A DNA stretch of 64,000 nucleotides, taken from Euptelea pleiosperma (taxonomy: Eukaryota; Streptophyta; Magnoliopsida; Ranunculales; Eupteleaceae). The stretch spans positions 4,474,714 to 4,538,713 of the forward strand of contig CM068548.1 of the NCBI GenBank assembly GCA_035048495.1. Direction: 5' to 3'. Position 1 is the first letter of the stretch; each line of letters begins with the position of its first letter. The notes below the pieces were generated by a model that did no database searches, was not told the origin of the DNA, and saw nothing but the letters and a program-made list of their open reading frames with translations. Shown here piece by piece: positions 44,563-54,323 of this stretch. The position numbers were made by a program, and so were the translations under genes.

Positions 44563-47055
44563 ATGTATCGAACACGACGTAGTAAAAATACAGAAGGGGA
44601 AGCAATTACATCTGCTTCAAATAGGATTCCTCCTACGGTGTCTACAAGAAGACGTCGTAATCCCCTAAGGCATGCTCAAATATAATAGGAGGCCGAACAT
44701 GAATTAGAACACCAAATTGGAGTGCAACAAGAAGAGTATCGAGAAGAAGAACAATTTGATGCTCTTGAAGAGGCTGATGAGGGTACCAAGGCTCACGAGG
44801 CTGATGTGACTGTCGAGGCTGATGAGGCTGATGATGCATTCGGACCATTCACTGGAGGTCCAGAGGACCCTTCAATATTAAAAAGTTTCAAAAATCATGT
44901 TGCACATGAAATATAGAAAAATAAGGTATACATTGATAGATATATTTAATCTTTGTTATCATATTTTAATAATATTTACTTGTAATGCATTTGCAGGAAC
45001 AGACCCCATTGAAATGTATCCAACACATGTCAAAGTTATTGTCGTGGGATTGGGCAGGGGAGTGAAGTCGGTTTAAGAAAATGGTAATGAAATCGGGGTT
45101 AGCCAATTTGATAATATATTATTATAAAGCAGTAAATAAGGCAATTATATCAGCGTTTGTAGAACGATGGCACCCAGAGACCAACACCTTCCATCTCCCA
45201 TTTGGTGAGATGACCATCACCCTAGAAGACGTGTCCCATATCATGGGCATCCCTGTGCATGGTCGTGTGGTGACGTGTTTGCCTGTGGACAACATAGAAG
45301 CTGCATCTTTGCTTGTGAGCTTGTTGGGAGTTGAGACAGCAAAAGCTGTAAAAGAACTAGAATGTAATCAGGGATGCGTAGCCAGGATGCTTTGGCTTCG
45401 TGACAAATTTCAAGGGCACAAAGGCAATGCCACTAGTGAGGAAGTAGATTACACAGTAAGGGCATTTCTGCTATATGTGCTGGGTTGTATAATATTTTGT
45501 GACAATAGTGGGTCAAAGGTACCCGTGATGTACCTTCAGTTATTGCGGAACCTCGATGAAGTCGACGAATATGCATGGGGTGCAGCTGCACTTGCCTTTT
45601 TTTATAGACAATTGGGACTCGCATCGAGGCGGAGTTAAGCAGATAGCTGGTAGTCTTACACTCGTAGAGGTAATATACTTCTAAAACACATATCATTACT
45701 GTTATTGTGTAGGCGTGGAAATACGAAAACTTCCCGTGCACAAGGTGTTCTCTAGACTTACAATACAAAGTAGGCGATCCCCGAATCAAACCTTGGCTTC
45801 TAATGCCATCAACCGGAGATGCACCCGCCAATGTGATAGTGCTTCAGGAGGCACTTGACTTTTTGGAGCCGAGTGATGTTAGTTATAAACTTAATTTATT
45901 TCGATTATTATTTGGGTCGCTCTACGGGCGCCCACCTCTTTCAGCTGGGCACCAACATTTGATGGGCACCCACGCCAACACTAACTCCACCACCACCACT
46001 AACTCCACAACCACCACCCTACCACCACTACCATCAACTCCACCACCACCACTATCACCACTCTACCATCCACTCTACCACCACCACCACCAACTCCACC
46101 ATCAACACCACCACCACTATCACCACTTTACCATCAACTCTACCACCACCACCACCACCACTATCACCACTCTACCATCTACTCTACCACCACCACCACT
46201 CCAACTCCACCATCAACACCACCACCATTATCACCACTTTACCACCACCACCTCAAAATTTATTGTATTTTGTGGGTGTCCGGCTTAAAGAGGTGGGCGT
46301 CCGTAGAGCGACCCTTATCATGTCCTTACATTAATATCATTGTATTTTTATTGCAGGTCGTATGGGAGCTTTGCCGAGAATTGAGGGATGATTACCCATT
46401 GTTTGAGATTACATACTTTTGTGGGTGCCTCAGATGCTTTGAAGTTGTTGAACCCTACCACCCGAATCGGGTTCTCAGACAATTTGGACATGTTCAGTCC
46501 ATTCCTCCTGAACCATATCAGCCTGTTCGAGCCAATCGAGGAAGAATCACATCCCAGTATATAGTGGTGTACCACGTGCTGGATCAATATTGGGAGCAAT
46601 GGCCTGATCACATATTACGTGTGAAGCGACATGGTCGAAGGGTTGTTAATCTATGGGATTGTAAAGATGACTATCTACCATGGTTCCGTACGATTTCTCA
46701 CGTTCTCATCCAGAACCCAGAGAATAAAAGTGGGTACGATCCACGAAGACAAAGGGCACCCATAACTGATGAATGGGTAAGGATTTTAATGATTTTTAAC
46801 CCACATTACTACTGTTCTCAACTTTACAATATTCCTTGATGGATGCAGGTTGCAACTAGAAATCAGGCATTGACGATGCTCGAAGGTACTGAAGATTGTT
46901 CGTTTAAGACCCTCAGAGAAAGAACTAGACAACTCAAAGCACTTCTTGAAGGTTTTGATGCTGGCAAAAGTTCAATTATGAGGAATGCAGGAGCTAAGAG
47001 GAAGGGCAAAGAGCCATCATCAAGCAGAGAAGCCAATGAGAGGAAGAGTTGTTAG
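44563..47055 (+). pseudogene. Plant mobile domain (PMD, PF10536-like) gene carried by the MULE
   Basis: Exons inferred: 44563-44931, 44998-about 45670, 45712-45881, about 46356-46776, 46849-47055. The second exon encodes VERWHPETNTFHLPFGEMTI, a hallmark of the plant mobile domain shared with MAIN/MAIL proteins and 'PP7 long form' homologs. Later exons give LRDDYPLFEITYF, YHPNRVLRQFG and a basic C-terminus (AKRKGKEPSSSREA). Broken: in-frame stops at 44683, 44686 and 44914 and a frameshift near 45,610. All three stops are one transition from Gln, Gln or Trp codons. Known: PMDs occur in MULE and Gypsy elements and in silencing-related host proteins. Intron 3 contains a nested MITE. Confidence 0.8.
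45913..46314. mobile_element. Nested 402-bp MITE with the same termini as the host MULE
   Basis: The ends start GGGTCGCTCTACGGGCGCCC and the right end is its inverted counterpart with a few changes. Overall these match the 44-bp ends of the large MULE closely. Flanks TTATTATTT (45904-45912) and TTATCATGT (46315-46323) match at 7 of 9. The interior is an ACC/CCA-rich low-complexity tract (45,975-46,255). It sits in PMD intron 3 and is therefore a non-autonomous relative that inserted into a larger member. Confidence 0.9.
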
Positions 47056-47177
47056 CTTTTTGATGTATTTGTTTTAGGCCTGCAAGCCGTGTTTTGTTAA
47101 AACATGTTAACAATGGACCAATTTTATATATATTGTAAGGCATGGAGTTACTATTTTTTAGTTTGTTTATCCAACAA

Positions 47178-47603
47178 TAGGTGTGATGAGGTTCCATGCA
47201 GTCGAATACACTCATTAGGGTTGTTAATCCATTTGGCAAGATACCTTCTCCCAGCATCTCATAGTAAACTCCAACACCCCCACTGCCATCACCTTTTGCA
47301 ACAAATCCCGCAATCATGCATTTTCTCAAGCACACGACGGGCGTGTTGGAAACTCCCACATTTTGCATACGTATTCACCAAGCAAATCCACAAATGGGAG
47401 TCCGAGTATACAACAGTCTTGATCACCCGCCCATGGACCACCTTGCCATCATTCAGGGACCCTTTTGAAGCACAAGTTTGCAGCATACCGGAGTACCTTC
47501 TCAATGTTCCCTTGCAATCCCAATTCAACCTGAGCGGAATCCTAGCAATTGCAGTTGTTGGGTCTGTCTCAACAATCCTTGGGACACTCAACGACAAGTA
47601 CAT
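47178..47603 (-). pseudogene. Captured PPR (pentatricopeptide repeat) gene fragment
   Basis: The minus strand reads YSGMLQTCASKGSLNDGKVV and LVNTYAKCGSFQHARRVLEK; then, after a frame change, MIAGFVAKGDGSGGVGVYYE and EMLGEGILPNGL. These are P/L/S-type PPR motifs of a plant organelle RNA-binding protein. Only two to three repeats remain, with shifts. It lies between the two MULE genes, so it is a transduplicated host fragment. Confidence 0.75.
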
Positions 47604-47639
47604 TGGATGATTAGAACCCAGTAATGACCTGGGTTACTT

Positions 47640-48000
47640 CACAGGCCCCTTCCCGGCCACAGCCACGTTAGCCGTGGTCACTAGTTTATCCACGGCCAAG
47701 ATAGACGTGGTCCCTACCATATCAACGGCCATGGCCAAGCTAGCCGTGGTCTCCATGTATCCACGGTCTCAGGGGCCGTGGACCCTATGCTAGCCACGGC
47801 TCACCTGGCCGTGTAGGCAAAAAATTCCCCAAAAAACATTGCTGACCTTGCCTTGTGGCCGTGTCTTGCATATGCAAAACGGTAGCACAGTGCCGTGGTA
47901 GTAGTTACACCCATGGCCAGGTGAGCTGTGGCCGTGGACCCTATACTAGCCACGGCCCACCTGGCTGTGTAGGCAAAAAATGTCCAAAAAGGGGCAAGTT
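47640..48000. repeat. GCCGTGG/CCACGGC-rich repeat block 1
   Basis: Repeated GGCCGTG, CCACGGCCA and CACCTGGC.GTGTAGGCAAAAAA words in both orientations, much more GC-rich than its surroundings. The CACCTGGC...AGGCAAAAAA segment occurs at about 47,800 and about 47,960, and again in block 2 at about 49,065. Confidence 0.75.
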
Positions 48001-48039
48001 CCACTTATACCCCCTCTCATCTGTTTCAACAAAGAAGGC

Positions 48040-48480
48040 CAAGATCTTATCTCCCAAATGGACAGTGGATCTCGGCTTCTCACACCCGATTTTGGCAAAC
48101 GCTTTGTTGGAGAGTGTCGTGGGCATGGGCCACCCACTATCTATATAACAAATCAGCTCAGTTGTCTCCCCCTCTTGTAGGCTTCATATATATATGGCTG
48201 AGATCTTATCCGCAATTGGAAGGTGGATCTCAGCCACTCACACCTAATTTGGGCAAATGCTTTGTCGGGGAGTGCCGTGGGCACGGGCCACCCACTATCA
48301 ATATAACAAGTGACTGTGGTTTTCTTATACCCCATCTTATCTTATATGGCTTCAATAATGAGCGGCTGAGATCCACTATGCTTCATATCGATGGCTGAGA
48401 TTAACTCCCACCCGATTTTGACAAATACTTTGTCGGAAAGTACCGTGGGCACAGGCCACCCACGCATATAACAAGGCAGC
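48040..48480 (+). repeat. Right arm: three tandem units of about 150 bp, inverted relative to 44,020-44,410
   Basis: Each unit holds GAGATC, CACACC..ATTTTGGCAAA.GCTTTGT, GTGGGCA.GGGCCACCCAC and a TATATAACAA-like end. Copies start near 48,045, 48,210 and 48,366. Confidence 0.8.
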
Positions 48481-48980
48481 TCAGTTGTATTCTCTTATAT
48501 CCATCAATCTAATGTAGACGGTTAGATAAAGAGTGTTTGAGATCAAATCCATCGATCTAATGTGGACGGTTAGATTTCAGCCACTCAATCCGCCTCATTT
48601 GACCTCAATTTATTCAAAAATTGAATTTCAACACCGTTATTTTTTGTTATTTATGTTATTTTCCCATTTCTCCCTCTGTGCGTTACAATCCGTTATAACA
48701 GTCGTTATAATGGAAAACAGTAACGCCCCAGTCCGTTGCCTCCCTACTTATACCTCCTCTTATAAGCATAAAAAAACAAGGGCCGAGATCTAATCCTCCC
48801 CCAAATGGTCATCTCTAACCATAGATTTTAGTACCTTTTAGGATTTGATTCTAGCCATTGGATTCAAGCATGCTTTTTGAGTAGTAAATCCAATGCCTAG
48901 AAATCAACAATCAAGCTGATTTTTATTGTGTTTATCCACCAATATGTGGTCAGGATTGGTGGACCCACATAGAAGATGAA
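48481..48980. other. Spacer in the MULE with a foldback MITE remnant
   Basis: 48,826-48,995 contains family A words (CCAATGCCTAGAAATCAACAATC, AAGCTGATTTTTATTG) as seen near 55,200-55,300. The rest is AT-rich with a tandem CATCGATCTAATGTRGACGG word (48,505-48,570). Confidence 0.45.
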
Positions 48981-48984
48981 TCAA

Positions 48985-49285
48985 CAGCCAGGCTGGCCGT
49001 GCTAACCCTCTATCCACGACCACGGCCAAGCGAGATGTGGTAACCCCTAAACCCACGACGGACCTGGCCGTCTAGGCAAAAAAGAACAAAAAAAATTATG
49101 CTGACTTTGGGTTCGGGCCGTTACTAGGATAGGAGCCACGGTAATACAGTACTGTGGGCTCTTTGGCTACCACGGCCAAGGCCAGCCTGACCGTGGAGGC
49201 TTTGGTGACCACGGCCACGGCTAGCTTGATCGTAGAGGCTTTGGTGACCATGGCCACGGCCAGCTTGACCGTGGAAGTGGCCCAT
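48985..49285. repeat. GCCGTGG/CCACGGC-rich repeat block 2
   Basis: Relative of block 1. It includes about three tandem copies of a 42-45 bp unit (GGCTTTGGTGACCACGGCC) at about 49,150-49,280. Confidence 0.75.
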
Positions 49286-49286
49286 T

Positions 49287-49607
49287 TGTTTGCGACTTAA
49301 AGGTTAAGACTTAAACTTCCCGCACCTCTATCACCTAGGTGCTTTTGGTGTATTGGTCTTAACATTTGGTATCAGAGACAACCCCACGTCATGGGTTCAA
49401 GTCAAGGGAGGGGCGACTTGAGGAAAGAGCTACGTGGGGGCTCGCTCAAAAAAGAGAAAATAGGGGTACTGGAGTGAAAGTTGCCTCAGAGTGGGCTACC
49501 GTGGACATTGGCCTTGAAGCATGGTGGAATGTTACGATCTTAAAGGTTAAGACTTAAACTTCCCGCACCTCTATCACCTAGGTGCTTTTGGTGTATTGGT
49601 CTTAACC
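49287..49607 (+). mobile_element. SMART/TRIM-type miniature LTR retrotransposon
   Basis: LTRs of 78 bp at 49287-49364 and 49530-49607 (TGTT...GGTCTTAAC) differ at only a few positions. Directly after the first LTR comes TTTGGTATCAGAGAC, a primer-binding site of the initiator-Met type. A purine-rich AGCATGGTGGAA precedes the second LTR. The internal domain is about 165 bp, non-coding. No clear 5-bp target duplication was found. It lies inside the MULE. Confidence 0.8.
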
Positions 49608-49608
49608 A

Positions 49609-50390
49609 CCTTACCATCACCAACACCACCACTCCACCATCACTAACTCCATCACCACCACCACACTACCACTCCAACCCACACCAATACCAACACCACC
49701 ACCCCAACCCACATCAACACCACCACCACTCTACCACTCTACCACCCTAACCCACACCAATACCAACACCACCACCCCAATCCACATCAACACCACCACC
49801 ACTCTACCATCATCACCACCCATACCACCACCACAACTACTAACTCCAACACCACCACCACCACCACCACACACACCACCACTAACTCCACCACTCCTAC
49901 CACCACCCACACCACCACTAGCACCACTAACTCCATCACCCACACCCACACCCACACCCACACCACCACTACCATGACCTTACCACATCCACACCACCAC
50001 CCACACCACCACTAACTCTACCACCCCTACCACCACCCACACGACCATTAGCACCACTAACTCCACCACCCTTACCACCACCCACACCACCACTAGCACC
50101 ACTAACTCTATCACCCACACCACCACTACCATGGCCCTACCACATCCACACCACCACTAACTCCACCACCCCTACCACCACTAACACTACTAACTCCATC
50201 ACCCACACCACCACTACCATGACCTTACCACATCCACACTACCCTAATCCTACCTTCACCACCATTATCAGTTACTCCACCATCACTAACTACACACAAA
50301 CACCACCACCATTAGCACTTACTCCACCATCATTAACTCCATATAAATTTCACCACTACCACCACCACACCACTACTAACATCAACTTCA
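49609..50390. repeat. ACC/CCA-rich low-complexity tract, about 780 bp
   Basis: Almost entirely CAC/ACC triplets with recurrent ACTAACTCCACCACC, CACCCACACC and TACCACATCCACACCACC segments, partly in tandem units of about 90-130 bp. The same ACTAACTCCACCACC words fill the nested MITE at 45913-46314. Confidence 0.85.
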
Positions 50391-50457
50391 CTTAAGTAAT
50401 ATTTATAAATTTATAATCAAGAGTATATATTCATAAGTATATATTTATAATATGACA

Positions 50458-50605
50458 AGTTTGACTCGCAGGCCTAAAAAAGATGGCTCGCAGGCCTCGC
50501 AAAAAGATGGCTCGCAGGCCTAAAAAAGATGGCTCGTAGGCCTCACACAAAAATGGCTCGCAAGCCTCACAAAAATATGGCTCGCAGGCCTCCTCAATCT
50601 AATCT
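50458..50605. repeat. Minisatellite, unit AAAGATGGCTCGCAGGCCT (about 20-25 bp, 6 copies)
   Basis: Six imperfect copies in a row just 3' of the OTU-like reading, with spacer CAC/TAAAAA variation. Confidence 0.85.
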
Positions 50606-51195
50606 ATGATTATGAGAATTTCTTGTGCCGGTTCAGTATTTTTGGACCTTTTTAACTGTTCATATCGCTCTATACGTTCACAGTAGGGTGTGAGCCAATT
50701 GTTAGCTATTAGCTCATGAAAATTCTTCCAACTATCATTGACATCTGGGAGTGGACATCCTTTCTGTAGGTCAAGACGAACGAAGTGGTTGTTCACAAAA
50801 CCAATGCCAATAATCTTATGAGAAACTGGGGACACCGACGGCGGTTTATACAGTGGGAGAAAAGTCAGACATTGTATTGGAGATATAAGTACAACAACTA
50901 CTCCATATCGTGAAGTTATAAGATGGCCCATGTCTGACATAATCATCCAATGATCTTCATTTGTATTAGGATCTTGAAATTCCAACACTTGTATAAGGGC
51001 AGCAGCTCTACCAACCTCATACAATACAATGTCATAGTACTCGATGCGAAATGACAACTCGTCTTTCAAATCTTGTCTGACCTGTGCCCATCCGACTTCA
51101 CCATGTGGTCGGCCACCACTCTAAATCCACAATGTCAATCTCCAACAACATCTTTCACTTATGCAATGTAAGTTAAAAAAAATCGAGAAATACAT
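50599..51195 (-). pseudogene. OTU-like cysteine protease region of the MULE transposase gene
   Basis: Minus strand: VKDVVGD, a stop, then HCGFRVVADH (51,150-51,110) corresponds to the Asp-Gly-Asn-Cys catalytic block of OTU domains but is interrupted; the Cys is still present. Further on, HWMIMSDMGHLITSRYGVVV and FVNNHFVRLDL (the His position) and CPLPDVNDSWKNFHE complete the domain. OTU tails after FAR1/MULE transposases are known from plant elements. The break in the catalytic block suggests loss of activity. Confidence 0.7.
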
Positions 51196-51258
51196 CCACA
51201 TAATTGCATCTTCCACTTTCTTGCAATTGTAACTGAAGAGTTCGAGTGCGATATACTT

Positions 51259-53100
51259 TTAATTTCTTCTTCTTCGTCTTTCTATTGTCTTTTGCTCTGC
51301 ACACATACTCAATACTGATGGATCACGTTTGGTAGATAATTGTACATTTGTTCTTTTTTTTTCCAACCGACTTTTTGGCCTGCCCTTTGTATTTATCTTC
51401 ACTTCTGGCTCAATCAACCCAGTGGTAGATGGGCTGCCTAGTTCCTTCAATTGCTTCAGCAGATGGAGTTTTACATCTTCATTTGAATTTTTGAATCTCT
51501 GTCTAAATAACTCAAAATCTAGCATATAATCTAAGTCGTCCACTGGGCTAATACTGGGTATAGTAGATAGCTTCCTCCAATGTGGATGGACACATGATGG
51601 AGGTATGGGCTGACTTTCTCGCTTATAATAAACGATTTCATGCGCACACGACAACCCATGTGTACGATGAATATCACAACCACATATATGAGAATCTATA
51701 CCAATTGACTCAGCTCTATTCTCCTCCTGAAGCACCATCTCAAGTGCAGACCTGGAAACAATTTCCCTCAGATTCTTATATAAAGCTAGTCTGAACTGAT
51801 GCATTACCGTATTTATACTTTTCTGCATTGATTCCTTTATATCGGTGTGCTGCAACAACAACAATGTGTTCACAGTAGCCCACGACGTCTCAAAATTTCC
51901 TATTGACGTTCCTAGATGTCTCTTCAATTTTGCATGGGCACTTTCAACTCTATTTGCCGTCGTGTTATCAAAGTGGGTAACTTCATCAGTCTACGCTGCT
52001 ACAAATGATTTCTTATACGGATCAAACTAATTGACTTTGTCATACGAAATAGGAGTAGGATACTTGGCAAACTCACTTTCAAATGTAGCTAGTGCATCAT
52101 AGAAGTTTTCCACAGTAAATGACGCTACTAAGTCACTCCACTTCGATAAAAAAGAATTTCAAATTTTTTTTATTTCAAAATATTTCTTACAATTACTTAG
52201 CACGTTTCTAGATATGTGGTACTGACATAGAAAGTTTCGTGTTTCTGAAAAAATAATCTTGCTTGCATTCATTAAGGCTAAGTCTCTATCTGTCACAACA
52301 ACAATTAGATGTACATTCGGACCAAGTGTTGACTTCATACATTTCAATGCCCATACAAAATTGTCCTCTTTTTCAGCTTCCATGTAAACAATAGCAAAGG
52401 TGAATGTCTTCTCTGTGATGTCACTCCGACAATCTCTAACAAAGGTATATCTGTTTGTCCTATATGTACAGTCCATCAAAAAAAATAATGTGGAAGCACT
52501 TTCCAATCTCAATAGACTCCGGATGACCCCAAAACAAATCCATAACTACATTTGTATCTGGGTGCCTCCTATGGAATTCAATGTACTTGTGCTCGTGTAA
52601 CTTTTTCATTAACTGCTACAATTGTGATCTTCCACTCCTTTCATGAATTTTCATTTTTGCCATAGCATTATATATCGTACTCATTGTGGATGAATTATGT
52701 TGATCTTTCTCTTTTAAGACTTTCAACACATCTCTTGCCTTACTTCTACTTGTCGACATATCTTTCAAATATTTTTTTCTACAACACTTAGTCTCCCTAC
52801 AAAAGAGTGACCTTCCAAATGGGCTGCTCTTATGTGGTTGTGGATACCACACTCCACTCTAATCATCCAATAATTGTCCTTTGGCAATTTTATTGCTTTT
52901 AAAGCAAATGGGCACCCACACCGTTTCGTACCCATTTTTCTAATATTTTGTACTTTTCTGTCATATTGCTTCTCTTTACATTGGCCACCCCTCTCACAAC
53001 CAAATGCAAGTCTAGGGATCATTCCATTTACACCATAGTCTGATCTTTTAGTCACAACAACAGTCCCAACTTCTTTTCCAACTTCTCTAGTCCATTGCAT
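51259..53100 (-). pseudogene. FAR1/MULE transposase with SWIM zinc finger (broken)
   Basis: In order on the minus strand: a WRKY-GCM1/FAR1-type DNA-binding finger (53,100-52,800; CGCPFALKAI, then HNH), a linker, the MULE DDE domain (52,480-52,190; MDCTYRTNRY with the first Asp, VTDRDLALMNA with the second, QYHISRNVL), ESAHAKLKRHLG (51,945), and a SWIM finger (CGCDIHRTHGLSCAHEI near 51,670). Then comes a basic tail (RPKSRLEKKR, RRRRRN). Nonsense codons at 52616-52618, 52027-52029 and 51991-51993, plus shifts near 52,780 and 52,450, disable it. Family comparison places Gln or Trp at the three nonsense sites. Confidence 0.85.
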
Positions 53101-53530
53101 TAGTTCATTCCGACTTTTGAAAACCTAAAATTTAAACAACAATTATGTAATCAATATTTGTTGTTATAACAAAACTCAAAAAATAGATAATACAAATTGA
53201 TTATTTACATACCATGTCGGTTGTAAATCATTCAATTACATCAACTGATATAGTCGTTGGAACAATTTCATTTAATGAATCAAATGCCTACAACAACATG
53301 GGGGTTAAAACAAATATCAATAACAAATTATTAGAAATAAAATTTTACAAATAATTAACAGAAAGTATAAACATAATTCTTATTACTCAATCACACATTG
53401 TGAAAAGTCCAAACAAGACTAAATCTAAGCAATGTTTGGGTTAAGAGAATTTGCACTATATATTTATGCATGAAGCAATTTTCTCAAGACAATTACACAC
53501 GTTGAAACTAATTAACATAAATTTTTAAAA

Positions 53531-53824
53531 GGTCGGGTTCTGGTGACCAAAGTTTTGACCAACATTTTTTACCAACACCTTGGTCTACCCTCATAGAGGA
53601 TGAATCAATGGCTGATTTTTGGTGGTGCAAAAGATAACCCCAACAAAGAATCAGCCCATTCTGAAATTTCTAACCAGTCTATGAATATCAGAATGATTTG
53701 AATTTTTGTGAGGATGGTCTCCTTACCATATAGATCATCTACACCAAAAATCAGACATCGATTCATCTTCTAAGAGGGTACACCAAGGTGTTGATAAAAA
53801 ATGTTGGTCACCGGAACCCAACCC
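53531..53824. mobile_element. Nested MITE in the MULE, GGGTTCTGGTGACC ends
   Basis: About 290 bp. Left end GGGTTCTGGTGACCAAAG (53535) and its inverted counterpart ending at 53820 share about 45 bp including AACATTTTTTA and ACCAACACCTTGGT. Non-coding. It lies between the transposase start and the right TIR. Confidence 0.75.
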
Positions 53825-54270
53825 ATTTATAAACTCTTCACATACATTTTTGCATGATGGTCATTATTAGGGTTTACTCAGATAATAGAATATGAAGAAC
53901 AAATTAAAAATTTACAAAGTTATAGGTTTTATCTCCTCCATTGTTAACCTCTTCACCAATCACATATTCCACTTGAACCTTTTTTTGTTTGGTGAGGGAA
54001 AATTTGTAGAAGAGAAGAAGATGTACAGAGAAGTGGAAGAGAAGATGTACAGAGATGAGAAAGAGAAGATGATGCAGATGTAGAAAAAAGAAGAAGAGAA
54101 TAAGAGATCTCAGAGAAATGGCAAGAGAAATGGAGGGCGTTGAGAGGGGAGTGCAGCTTCGCTGTCGTGCGAATTCGACGTTCCCAACGATAACATAACT
54201 ATCCCTAACATGAGTGTGGGTGCCCGGCTTAAAGAGAACAGAGTAATTTTGTCATTATTTTTTTTCTTTT
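53825..54270. other. Right sub-terminal region of the MULE
   Basis: Purine-rich leader-like DNA (GAAGAGAAGAAG tracts at 54,010-54,120) and a sub-terminal copy of the TIR words (GGGTGCCCGGCTTAAAGAG, 54,206-54,224). Probably the promoter side of the transposase gene. Confidence 0.5.
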
Positions 54271-54314
54271 TGTAGGTGCCCAGCTTAAAGACGTGGGCGC
54301 CCGTAGAGCGACCC
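54271..54314 (-). repeat. Right terminal inverted repeat of the MULE
   Basis: 44 bp, exact complement of 43515-43558. Followed by TAAGTTAAA (54315-54323). Confidence 0.97.
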
Positions 54315-54323
54315 TAAGTTAAA

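Larger units (their letters stand above)
43515..54314. mobile_element. Mutator-like element (MULE), 10.8 kb, with PMD gene, transposase and OTU-like region
   Basis: Terminal inverted repeats 43515-43558 and 54271-54314 match at 44 of 44 positions (begin GGGTCGCTCTACGGGCGCCC). They are flanked by the 9-bp direct repeat TAAGTTAAA at 43506-43514 and 54315-54323, with no mismatch. A 9-bp duplication with long TIRs is diagnostic of Mutator-type elements. Content left to right: leader, PMD gene (plus), captured PPR piece (minus), repeats, a SMART element, an ACC-rich tract, an OTU-like region and a FAR1/MULE/SWIM transposase (both minus), and a nested MITE. The two genes converge, as mudrA and mudrB do in maize MuDR. 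Both are disabled by nonsense codons and shifts, so this copy would need proteins in trans. Confidence 0.95.

Noticed and set aside
49731..49975. Gly/Val-rich ORFs on the minus strand.
   Set aside because: They are simple translations of the ACC-rich low-complexity tract.
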